The notes beneath the pieces are model-generated. The model had not been told where the DNA came from and did not search any database. It worked only from the letters and a program-made list of their open reading frames with translations. Made by a program: the position numbers and the translations under genes. A stretch of 18,633 nucleotides of DNA, from the NCBI GenBank assembly GCA_947478535.1, contig CANJXD010000047.1:1-18633 (forward strand). Reading direction: 5' to 3'. Of the stretch, positions 7,303 to 14,367 are shown one piece after another; within the stretch, counting starts at the first letter, position 1, and every line of letters begins with the position of its first letter. The stretch is from Acetobacteraceae bacterium (lineage in GTDB: Bacteria; Pseudomonadota; Alphaproteobacteria; Acetobacterales; Acetobacteraceae).

Positions 7303-8121
7303 GTGCCCCTGATCCTGCAGCTCTCCGACGCGCATCTCTCGCCGCGCAACGCGCTGTTCCGGCAGAATGTCGATCGCATCCGCGGCCTCGCGGATAGGAT
7401 CAAGCCCGATCTGGTCGTCGCCACCGGGGATCTCTCCCTCGATGGCGCCGACCGGGCGGAGGACCTGGCGTTCGCCGCGGCGCTGCATGGCGGCTTCCCC
7501 GGCCGGTTCCTCGCCCTGCCGGGGAACCACGATATCGGCAGCCACCCACACACCATGCCGCACCAGCCCGTCGATCCCGCACGGCTGGACCGGTTTCGCG
7601 ACCATCTCGGCATGGGGCGCGGTCTCGTTGACTTCGAGGGCTGGCGGATCATCGGCCTGAACTCGGAGGTGATGGGCACCGGGCTGGAGGAGGAAGCCGC
7701 GCAGCTTCGCTTTCTCGACCGGGCGCTGGACTCGGTGGGCGAGCGCCGCATCGCGCTGTTCCTCCACAAGCCGGTCTTCGTCACCACGCGGGACGACCCG
7801 ACCTTCGACTACTGGTCGGTGCCGCCGCAGGCACGCCCCGCCCTCGCGCCGCTGCTGGACCACCCCGCGCTGCGGCTGGTGGCCTCCGGCCACCTGCATC
7901 TGCATCGCGTAGTCAGGGAGGCCGGCGTCACCTTCGCCTGGGCGCCACCGCTGTCCTTCATCGTCAATCCCAACGAGCAAAGCGGGCTGCCGGGCGAGCG
8001 CACCTGCGGCGCCCTGCTGCACCGCCTGGACGACGATGGCGTGGAGACGACCCTGCTTTCCCCCGCCGAGATGGAAGTGCTGGTGCTGGATGACATCAGG
8101 CATCTGACCTACCCGCGCTGA
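7303..8121 (+). CDS. Calcineurin-like metallophosphoesterase (CpdA/GpdQ-like phosphodiesterase)
   Basis: A 272-residue two-metal phosphoesterase with the complete set of family motifs: DAH (9-11), GD (42-43), GNHD (74-77), His155 in FLHKP and GHLH (196-199). This is the class III cyclic nucleotide phosphodiesterase/glycerophosphodiesterase group. There is no signal peptide, so it acts in the cytoplasm. The GTG start is 7 nt after the stop of the binding-protein gene, making it the last gene of the importer operon. This mirrors ugp operons that end with a glycerophosphodiester phosphodiesterase (UgpQ, a different fold), so hydrolysis of the imported phosphodiester is the favoured role. An effect on cAMP or another diester cannot be excluded. 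Confidence 0.88.
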   Translation: MPLILQLSDAHLSPRNALFRQNVDRIRGLADRIKPDLVVATGDLSLDGADRAEDLAFAAALHGGFPGRFLALPGNHDIGSHPHTMPHQPVDPARLDRFRDHLGMGRGLVDFEGWRIIGLNSEVMGTGLEEEAAQLRFLDRALDSVGERRIALFLHKPVFVTTRDDPTFDYWSVPPQARPALAPLLDHPALRLVASGHLHLHRVVREAGVTFAWAPPLSFIVNPNEQSGLPGERTCGALLHRLDDDGVETTLLSPAEMEVLVLDDIRHLTYPR

Positions 8122-8376
8122 CGCCACCCGCCAGCCCAGCCTTGCACCCCCCCGTAGGGCGAAACGCCGCACCCCACCTGGGCAGGCTAACGGCGGGATT
8201 GTCGCTCACGGAGCCGATGGTTGCCTGGGCCATGTGGCGGGCGCGCTGGATGGCCCACTCGTCGGATTGTTCCAGGCGGATGGCGTCGATCCGCCCAGTG
8301 GTCTCAAACGGGCTCTCAGTGTCCGCCCGGGAGCGGCGCGGCCAGCAGGGCGCGGCAGCGCATCGTCATCGGCAAT
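8122..8376. other. Gap between convergent genes with insertion-sequence scar
   Basis: 255 bp between the ends of two convergent genes. Apart from the transposase-like fragment and a run of seven C residues near 8150, I see no gene and no hairpin with a T-run that would serve as a terminator. Confidence 0.5.
8178..8299 (-). pseudogene. IS256-family transposase remnant (C-terminal fragment)
   Basis: On the minus strand one frame reads RLEQSDEWAIQRARHM and then TIGSVSDNPAVSLP. This resembles the conserved tail of IS256-family (Mutator-like) transposases, which have LEQ-DEWA-QR-RYM, TI--LSD-P and VSLP in the same order. No start codon, no DDE catalytic part and no terminal inverted repeats are present, so it is a degraded scar rather than a working element. 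It lies between the phosphoesterase gene and the broken amidase gene. The family call rests on memory of the motif; the outer limits are approximate. Confidence 0.6.
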
Positions 8377-9759
8377 TCACTCCCGCCCCGGGCGCTCCGT
8401 ATGCCAGGCGGTAGCGTCCTGGAAGGCTTCGGCGAGCGCCAGCACGCGGCGATCCTCGCCGTAGGGTGCGACAAGCTGCAAGCCCACCGGCAAGCCATCC
8501 GGCGCAAGCCCGCAGGGCAGGCTGATGCCGGGCCAGCCCATGGCATTGGCGAAGCCGGTGTAAAGGACAGCCATGCGCGGACTGGCGGGGATGCCATCCA
8601 CGCTGGTCGGCGGCCCATCCTCGATCGGCCAAGCGGTGACGGGGCAGGTCGGCGTCGCCAGGATATCGACACCCTCCATCGCCGCGGCGGTCTCCGCGCG
8701 GAAGGCGGCCAGCGCGTCGAGCGCCGTGACCTATTCGGCCGCGGTAATCGCCACCCCCTGCCTGGCCACCAAGCGGATCTGCGGCGTTACGGCATCCTCC
8801 CAGCCGGGACAGCGCGTGACAGCGCGTGCCACGCCGGCTGCGCTCAGCACGCACCAGAACCCGCGCAGCGCCGCCATGTCATGCGGCATCGGCCCTTCCG
8901 AGACGTCATGGCCGAGGCTGGCGAGCACGGCGCTCGCCTTGCGCACAAGCCCGGCCACGGCGGGGTCCGTGCCATCCCCGGGCGCGGCGACCGCGAGGCG
9001 GATGCGCAGCCGCCCGGCCGGCGCGTCCCGCGTCGCGAAGCCGAGGGAAGCGCGGTCGCGCACATCCGGCCCGGCCAGCACATCGAGCGCCAAGCGCACG
9101 CCGCGCGCGCTGCGCGCCATCACGCCGATGGCCTGGAAATCCAGCGCCAGCGGAGGGAAGCCGTGCAGGCGCGGGATCAGCCCGACGCTCGGCTTGAAGC
9201 CGGTCACGCCGCAGAGCGCCGCCGGCAGCCTGATGGAGCCGCCGGCATCCGTGCCAATGGCCAGCGGCGCCATGCCCGTGGCCACCGACACCGCCGCGCC
9301 GCCGCTCGATCCGCCGGGGACACGTGCCGTATCCCAGGGGTTTCGCGTCGCGCCGAAGAGCGGGTTGGTGGTGTGCGAGGCCAGAGCGAGCTCCGGCGTG
9401 TTCGTCTTGCCCAGCAGCACCGCGCCCGCCGCACGCAATCTGGCGACGCAGAGATCATCCTCCGGCGCGACGTGGTCGGCGAATAGCCGCGAACCCCAGG
9501 TCGCCCGCATCCCGCCCGCGAACAGGTTGTCCTTCACCGTGAAGGGCACGCCATCCAGCGGGCCGAGCGCGGCGCCTGCATCGCGACGTCTGTCGGAGGC
9601 ACTGGCCGCAGCCTCCGCCGCCGCCAGATCGGTGGTGACGACAGCGTTCAGCCCAGGATTGGCCGCCGCCATCCGCGCCACCGCCTGCGCCAGCAGCTCC
9701 CGTGCCGTGACGGCCCGTGAGTGCAGCGCGTCGGCAGCGGCGACGAGGTCGTCGGTCAC
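8377..9759 (-). pseudogene. Amidase-signature enzyme interrupted by an in-frame amber codon
   Basis: The frame from GTG 9759 to TGA 8377-8379 would encode 460 residues, the normal length for amidase-signature hydrolases. The catalytic set is intact: Lys76 (VKDN), the GGSSGG loop with Ser151/Ser152, and the nucleophile Ser175 in GTDAGGSIR. Codon 343 is TAG (8733-8731), between 'AITAAE' and 'VTALDALAAF', where relatives often carry a tyrosine (TAC or TAT, one base from TAG). Beyond it the same frame continues unbroken through EGVDILATPTCP and GLPVGLQLVAP, the usual C-terminal amidase motifs. There is no frameshift. The GTG overlaps the cyclase stop by 4 bp (GTGA), so the gene was coupled to it. 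Either a recent pseudogene, a sequencing error, or a truncated or read-through product. Confidence 0.88.
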
Positions 9760-10445
9760 TCGAAGATGGCCACCGCGCGAATCGGGCTCGCGGTGCCGCC
9801 GCGGATCTTCAGTGGGAAGCCGATGAAGCGGAAGCGCCCGCGGCCCAGCAGCTTCTCCAGATTCGTCAGGCATTCCATGTGCGTGATGCCGCGCTCCGCG
9901 CAGGCCATGTGGGCGAGGAAGTTGGGCTCACCTTCCGGCGCCGGGCTGATCGCTTCCACCCCGAACATGCCGATGCCGCGATCCGCGAGCCAGTGCACGG
10001 ACTCCAGCGCGAGGCCGGGGAAATCGTGCAGGTAGCCCGGCGTGCCGAGCAGCCGTTCGTTCACCGCCATGTGCAGCAGCACCGTGTCGCCGGGCCGGAT
10101 CTCCTGCCCCGAGGCGGCGAGCGCGGCCTCCATCTCCGGCACGGTGATCGCGTGCTTCAGCGGCACGTGGGAAAGGTCGAGGCAGATGCCGGAGGTGTAG
10201 AATTTCTTCAGCGGCACTTCGTCGATCGAGGCCGCGCCGGGGCGCGGGTCGAAATGCACGGGCGCGTCCACATGGGTGCCGGCATGGTCGCTGAAGGCGA
10301 TGGACATCGCCTTGCTGCTGAACACCGTCGCTCCGGCGCGCTTCTTCTCCCCATGGTCGTTCCAGACGGTCATGACCACCGGCGGGTGAGAGGGATGGGT
10401 CTGGGTGCGGTGGAAGATCTCGCGGCTGAGGTCCACGATTTCCAT
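9756..10445 (-). CDS. Cyclase / kynurenine-formamidase-family metal hydrolase
   Basis: A 229-residue protein with the family's metal motif His54-x3-His58-x-Asp60 (HAGTHVDAP) and His64. Members hydrolyse formamides, cyclic amides such as isatin, or similar C-N bonds, using Zn or Mn. The start at 10445 is chosen because AGGAG lies 8 nt upstream; an upstream ATG at 10475 would leave that site inside the gene. It follows the crotonase-like gene after 26 nt and overlaps the amidase start, so the three form one leftward operon. The neighbouring amidase suggests stepwise opening and hydrolysis of an amide or imide; this is inference. The true substrate is unknown. Confidence 0.88.
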   Translation of the reverse strand: MEIVDLSREIFHRTQTHPSHPPVVMTVWNDHGEKKRAGATVFSSKAMSIAFSDHAGTHVDAPVHFDPRPGAASIDEVPLKKFYTSGICLDLSHVPLKHAITVPEMEAALAASGQEIRPGDTVLLHMAVNERLLGTPGYLHDFPGLALESVHWLADRGIGMFGVEAISPAPEGEPNFLAHMACAERGITHMECLTNLEKLLGRGRFRFIGFPLKIRGGTASPIRAVAIFE

Positions 10446-10453
10446 GACGGCTG

Positions 10454-10458
10454 CTCCT
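10454..10458 (-). promoter_or_regulatory. Ribosome binding site deciding the cyclase start
   Basis: AGGAG on the minus strand, 8 nt before the ATG at 10445; it favours this start over the ATG at 10475. Confidence 0.65.
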
Positions 10459-10471
10459 TCGATCAATGCGG

Positions 10472-11254
10472 TCAAACCAGGCTGTCGGGGTCGTTGCCGC
10501 CGAGCTTCTCACGTTGGAGGAAGGCCACCATCTCGTAGCCAACACCGGCATCGAGGACGCGGTTGAGCTGCTCGACGACATGACGGTTGGCGAGCCGCTT
10601 GGTCCAGGCCAGCGCGAAGGCGCCGCGTGCCAGCAGGCCCTGCACCAGTTCCTCCACCTTTGCATCCAGCGCGGCGGCCGGCACCGCGTAGTTGATGATG
10701 TTCATCTGCGCCAGTTCCACCGCCGTGTAGGGCTTGGCCAACATCAGGTACTCCTTCGCCTTGGCGGGCGAGAGGAAAAGCGGGATCAGCGCGCAACCGC
10801 CATCGCCGGGGATGTTGGAGAAGAACTTTGTCCGGCCTGGAATGGCGCCGCCCATGTGGTGGTCCATGAACACAGCGTCCTCCTGCGCCACGATCAGGTC
10901 GCAGGCGAAGGCGAGGCTCTGGCCGAAGCCATAGGCCGGACCGTTGACCTTCGCGATCACCGGCTTCTCCATCTCCGCCATCGCCTGATGGCCGCGGATG
11001 ATGGCGGAGAAGGTGCGCCAGGCATGGTGCGGATCGGTCAGCCGGTGCCCACCGCCCGGCAGCACGTATTCCGAGGCCGGCCCCGGCACGTGGAACTCTC
11101 CGTCCGAGCCTGTGAGCACGACGACGCGCACGCTGTCATCCTCACGAAGCCGCGTGAAGACATGGGCGATCTCCTCATGCGAATGGCGCCGCAGCATCGT
11201 CACTGTGGCGACCGCGCCTTGGCGATCCAGCCGCAGCGCTCGGTAATCCTCCAT
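10472..11254 (-). CDS. Atypical enoyl-CoA hydratase/isomerase (crotonase) family protein
   Basis: A 260-residue crotonase-fold protein. Recognisable parts are the first strand (AVATVTM), 'REDDSVRVVVLTGSDGEF', the oxyanion-hole helix region 'KPVIAKVNGPAYGFGQSLAFACDLIVA' and 'IPGDGGCALIPLFLSPAKAKEYLML'. Two things are unusual. After residue 20 the normal NRPxxxNA segment is missing, so the protein passes straight from VTM to LRRHSHEEI. Where active hydratases have a PE motif with the catalytic Glu, this one has DHHM. It may therefore be an isomerase or hydrolase, or act on a different CoA ester. The ATG at 11254 is preceded only by a weak GGGAA. First gene of the leftward operon with cyclase and amidase. 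Confidence 0.82.
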   Translation of the reverse strand: MEDYRALRLDRQGAVATVTMLRRHSHEEIAHVFTRLREDDSVRVVVLTGSDGEFHVPGPASEYVLPGGGHRLTDPHHAWRTFSAIIRGHQAMAEMEKPVIAKVNGPAYGFGQSLAFACDLIVAQEDAVFMDHHMGGAIPGRTKFFSNIPGDGGCALIPLFLSPAKAKEYLMLAKPYTAVELAQMNIINYAVPAAALDAKVEELVQGLLARGAFALAWTKRLANRHVVEQLNRVLDAGVGYEMVAFLQREKLGGNDPDSLV

Positions 11255-11285
11255 GCCGGCCAGTTCCCATTTCTTCGCGCGGCGG

Positions 11286-11315
11286 TGGACAGTGGCGCCG
11301 CGGCGTGGCCATGAT
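11286..11315 (+). promoter_or_regulatory. Possible sigma-70-type promoter of the SDR-receptor operon
   Basis: TGGACA (11286-11291) and CATGAT (11310-11315) are 18 nt apart in the 90-bp gap between divergent genes. They match 5 of 6 and 4 of 6 consensus bases. Transcription would begin about 20 nt before the ATG at 11345. Confidence 0.35.
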
Positions 11316-11344
11316 TGCCTGTAACCAGCGAATGCGGAAGTGGC

Positions 11345-12070
11345 ATGGCCGAATGGGTCCTCGTCACCGGTGGCAGCCAGGGCATCGGCCGTGCGGTCGC
11401 GATGCGTTGCGCGGCGGAGGGCTGGCGCGTCCTGACGCTTGACCGCGAGGCGCCGGCGGAGCCGTTGCCCGGTGAGGAACATCGCGCCGTCGACCTCGCC
11501 GATCCCGCGGCCACCGCTGCCGCGCTGGCTGGCATCGCGGCCACGCATGCCATCACGCGGCTGGTCAACAATGTCGGCACCGTTCGCCCCGGTACGCTGG
11601 AGGAGGCGTCGCTCGCCGATCTCGATGCGGTCATCGGGCTGAACCTCCGCTGCGCCCTGCAATGCGCGCAGACGTTGCTGCCGGCGATGCGCGCTGCGGG
11701 GATGGGTCGCATCGTGAGCATCGCCAGCCGCGCCATGCTCGGCCTGCACGCCCGCACGGCCTATGCCGCCGCCAAGGCCGCCCTGGTCGGCGCGACGCGG
11801 AGCTGGGCGACGGAACTCGCGCCCGACGGCATCACCGCGAATGTCGTCGCACCGGCCTCGGTCGATACGCCGCTCTGGCAGCGGCTGAACCCGCCGGGCA
11901 GCCCGCGGCGGGACAAGATCCTGGCGAACGTGCCGATGCGCAGGCTCGCCGCGCCGGAGGATGTGGCGCAGGCCGTAGCGTTTTTCCTCGATGCGCGCTC
12001 GGGATACGTCACCGGGCAAACGCTCTTCGTGTGTGGCGGGCAGAGCATGGGCGGGGCGGTACTGGCGTGA
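11345..12070 (+). CDS. Short-chain dehydrogenase/reductase (SDR)
   Basis: A 241-residue classical SDR oxidising an alcohol or reducing a ketone with a nicotinamide cofactor. It has TGGSQGIG (8-15), NNVG (75-78), and the catalytic Ser128, Tyr140 and Lys144 (YAAAK). Asp33 at the end of the second strand suggests NAD(H) preference over NADP(H). The C-terminus has the usual 'GYVTGQTLFVCGG' segment. The start at 11345 has GGAAG just upstream; ATG 11315 would add ten unlikely residues and begin inside the -10 candidate. It diverges from the crotonase operon and its stop overlaps the first possible start of the receptor gene (TGATG). Substrate unknown. Confidence 0.88.
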   Translation: MAEWVLVTGGSQGIGRAVAMRCAAEGWRVLTLDREAPAEPLPGEEHRAVDLADPAATAAALAGIAATHAITRLVNNVGTVRPGTLEEASLADLDAVIGLNLRCALQCAQTLLPAMRAAGMGRIVSIASRAMLGLHARTAYAAAKAALVGATRSWATELAPDGITANVVAPASVDTPLWQRLNPPGSPRRDKILANVPMRRLAAPEDVAQAVAFFLDARSGYVTGQTLFVCGGQSMGGAVLA

Positions 12071-12076
12071 TGGAGC

Positions 12077-12081
12077 AGGAG
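12077..12081 (+). promoter_or_regulatory. Ribosome binding site favouring the receptor start at 12091
   Basis: AGGAG, 9 nt before the ATG at 12091. It is too close to the ATG at 12082 and is downstream of the ATG at 12070. Confidence 0.5.
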
Positions 12082-12090
12082 ATGCAGGCG

Positions 12091-13077
12091 ATGGACCGGT
12101 TCAGGATCGGGCGGCGGGCCGCGCTGGCGGCGCTGGCGGGCGCGGCGGCGACGCGTGGCGCCGCGGCACAGGGCGCGGCCTGGACGCCGACGCGCCAGGT
12201 CCGGATCATCTGCCCCTTCCCGCCGGGCGGCGCGGCAGACCTGCTCTCCCGCGCGCTGGCGGACGAGATGGCCGGCGCGCTCGGCCAGGCCGTGGTGGTG
12301 GAGAACCGGGTCGGCGCCGGCGGCAGCATCGGCACGGAAGCCGCGATTCGTGCGGTGCCCGATGGGCATACGCTGATCATGGGCAGCACCGGGCCGAATG
12401 CGATGAACCCCGCGCTGTTCAACCTGTCCTTCGATCCCGGCCGGGATCTGGCACCGGTGACGATGGTGGCGACCGTGGCCTCCATCCTGGTCGTGCACCC
12501 CGACGTGCCGGCGCGCACCCTGCCGCAACTGCTGGCGCTGGTGCGGGCGAAACCGGGCGAATACTCCTACGCATCGGCCGGCAACGGCTCCTCCATCCAT
12601 CTCTTCATGGAACAGATGAAGCGCCTGGCCGGGCTCGACATCGCGCATGTTCCCTATCGCGGCGGCGGGCCGGCGATGATCGACGTGATCGGCGGCCGCG
12701 TAGCGATGATGTTCGACACCATCCCGACCGCGATGCCGCATGTGCGCGATGGCCGGGTCCGTGTGCTCGCCGTCACCACCGCGACGCGTCATCCGACGCT
12801 GCCGGATGTGCCGACCGTCGCGGAGGCCGGCGTGGCCGGCTACGAGGCGGTCGGCTGGTACGGGCTGCTGCTGCCACTCAACACGCCAGACGGCGCGGTT
12901 GCGCGCTACAACCGGGAGGTCGCGGCGGCGCTGGCGCGGCCGGCCTTCCGCAGCCGGCTGGAATCGATCGGCGTCGATCCCTCGCCGAGCACGCCTGCCG
13001 AGTTCGCCGCCTTCGTCGAACGCGACCGCAGCCGCTGGACGCGCTTGGTGCGGGAGGCGTCGATCAGGCCGGATTAG
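12091..13077 (+). CDS. Bug-family (TctC-like) tripartite tricarboxylate transporter receptor
   Basis: A periplasmic solute-binding protein of the Bug family, about 328 residues. It begins with a signal sequence containing a twin-arginine-like 'GRRAALAALAGAAA', then the mature protein with family hallmarks: 'RIICPFPPGGAADLLSRALA', 'VVVENRVGAGGSIGTEA', 'YASAGNGSSIHLFMEQMK', 'VPYRGGGPAMIDVIGGRV' and 'PTVAEAGVAGYEA'. These proteins bind carboxylates or related small molecules; many occur without TctA/TctB membrane subunits, and none are seen here. ATG 12070 (overlapping the SDR stop) and ATG 12082 are alternative starts; 12091 has the best spaced AGGAG. Likely senses or delivers the substrate of the adjoining catabolic genes. 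Confidence 0.88.
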   Translation: MDRFRIGRRAALAALAGAAATRGAAAQGAAWTPTRQVRIICPFPPGGAADLLSRALADEMAGALGQAVVVENRVGAGGSIGTEAAIRAVPDGHTLIMGSTGPNAMNPALFNLSFDPGRDLAPVTMVATVASILVVHPDVPARTLPQLLALVRAKPGEYSYASAGNGSSIHLFMEQMKRLAGLDIAHVPYRGGGPAMIDVIGGRVAMMFDTIPTAMPHVRDGRVRVLAVTTATRHPTLPDVPTVAEAGVAGYEAVGWYGLLLPLNTPDGAVARYNREVAAALARPAFRSRLESIGVDPSPSTPAEFAAFVERDRSRWTRLVREASIRPD

Positions 13078-13275
13078 GGCCGTTTCAGACGAAGCGTCCG
13101 CGGTTCGCCGTGGAAATGGCGAACAGGACACAGGCTCGCGCGCTACGACGCATGGGCCGCGGTGACGGCCTGCGTCGGAGTCCGCTCGCGGCAGCTTCCC
13201 GCTGCTGAACCGGGCCTTCCGGATCGCCGAACGGCTGCAGGGGAGCCTGACGTTCTCCGTGACCTGGATGCTCGG
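13078..13275. other. Gap between convergent genes, no feature recognised
   Basis: 198 bp between the receptor stop and the DUF2817 stop. Short frames cross it (for example one reading LNRAFRIAERLQGSL on the plus strand), but none has a start, ribosome site and family motif. No clear terminator hairpin was found. Confidence 0.4.
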
Positions 13276-14367
13276 TCACTCTGTGTCCGAGCCCAGTGCC
13301 GTCGTGACTGCGTCCGTGTCCAGCCAAGCATCGGCGAGCGCATCGCCGAGGCGCAGGAGGCCGGCCCGCCACGCGGCATCCGACGGCCAGAACGCCTCCA
13401 TGACCCGCTGTCGCACCATCGACGCGCGCGCGGTATCGTCCGGTGGTGCGAAGCGGAGCGCCAAGTCGGCTCTGAGCGCGCGCCTGATCTCCGACCGGTC
13501 CACCGTGCCGAACTCCACCACGGCGGCGATGGCGGGCTTCGGCGCGACCCGCCGGGCCAGCCCGGCCACGAGAATGCCCGTCATGCGCGCGAGCCCCGCG
13601 GCGCCGACGTTGAACCGGCTGTCCTTCGCGCCCAGCAGCGCGCGGGCGAGCGGTGCATTGCATTCGGCGGAGAAGGGCAGCACGGCCGCCTCTCCCCACG
13701 CCGCGATGCCTGTGTGCAGGTCCAGCAGCGCAAACCCGTCATGCCGCGTGGCAAGATCGTCCACCAGCCGGCACAGGGCCATCACCGGCGCGGCCAGCGC
13801 CGCGCCGCCATAGTTGAGGCCCTCGCGGATCGCGTACTGACCGCCGATCATCCCATCTGTCAGGGCCTGGGCGCCGTGCGTCTCGGCGAAGTCAGCGAGC
13901 GCCGCGTCCTGCGCCGCGACCGCCTCCTCGGTCCAGGCCGGGGCGGCCAGGATCGGATGGATCGTCGCATAGGCCGGGTTGGCGGGCAGGGCCGCGAAGT
14001 CGTCCACCAGGTTGCGGTTGAGGTCGACGTTCTCCGCGTCGCAGCGGGTCTGCCAGGAGAAGCCCCAGGGATTCACCGCATGCACGAAGATGAGGGCAAG
14101 GCCCGGCGGCGCCTCGCGCAACCGCTCCAGCCAGCGCCGCTGCACGACGGATCCCGCGAAGCCCTCCACGCCATGCACGCCGGACAGCACGAGGAGCACG
14201 GGCCCGCCGCTTTGCGGACCGAGGCTGGCGACATCCATCGCCAGGGCTTCGCCGTCGCGCCCGGCAAGGCCTTCGAAGGTGACGGAGCGCACCTGCGCGC
14301 CGGCCGCCTCGGCCGCGGCCAGGAAATCCCGCCGCGCGGCGGCGTAGCTATCCGGGAAGGCGGTCAA
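13276..14367 (-). CDS. DUF2817 family protein, M14-like zinc carboxypeptidase fold
   Basis: A 363-residue protein with zinc-peptidase-like motifs in the family order: HGVEG (His65, Glu68), DLNRN (115-119), LDLHTG (His218 as third ligand) and VEFGT (Glu285, the candidate general base). DUF2817 proteins are related to M14 carboxypeptidases and aspartoacylases, so it probably removes an acyl or amino-acid group from a small molecule. No signal peptide is evident. The start is TTG 14367, which overlaps the ligase stop by 4 bp (TTGA) with a GGGG ribosome site upstream. It is the last gene of the thioesterase-ligase operon. The exact substrate is unknown. Confidence 0.86.
   Translation of the reverse strand: MTAFPDSYAAARRDFLAAAEAAGAQVRSVTFEGLAGRDGEALAMDVASLGPQSGGPVLLVLSGVHGVEGFAGSVVQRRWLERLREAPPGLALIFVHAVNPWGFSWQTRCDAENVDLNRNLVDDFAALPANPAYATIHPILAAPAWTEEAVAAQDAALADFAETHGAQALTDGMIGGQYAIREGLNYGGAALAAPVMALCRLVDDLATRHDGFALLDLHTGIAAWGEAAVLPFSAECNAPLARALLGAKDSRFNVGAAGLARMTGILVAGLARRVAPKPAIAAVVEFGTVDRSEIRRALRADLALRFAPPDDTARASMVRQRVMEAFWPSDAAWRAGLLRLGDALADAWLDTDAVTTALGSDTE

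Noticed and set aside
6342..7787. A 481-codon minus-strand frame across the binding-protein and phosphoesterase genes
   Set aside because: It is antisense to two genes with complete motifs and has histidine- and arginine-rich shadow composition.
8122..8160. Possible terminator after the phosphoesterase gene
   Set aside because: There is a C-run but no stable stem followed by T residues.
8808..8827. Tandem 10-bp repeat GACAGCGCGT inside the amidase gene
   Set aside because: A true 10-bp duplication would shift the frame, yet the amidase sequence reads normally through it; probably coincidence.
8221..9486. A long plus-strand frame opposite the amidase
   Set aside because: It is a shadow of the interrupted amidase frame, which carries the recognised catalytic residues.
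11255..12019. Upstream extension of the crotonase frame on the minus strand
   Set aside because: It runs antisense through the SDR gene; the crotonase fold begins at the ATG at 11254.
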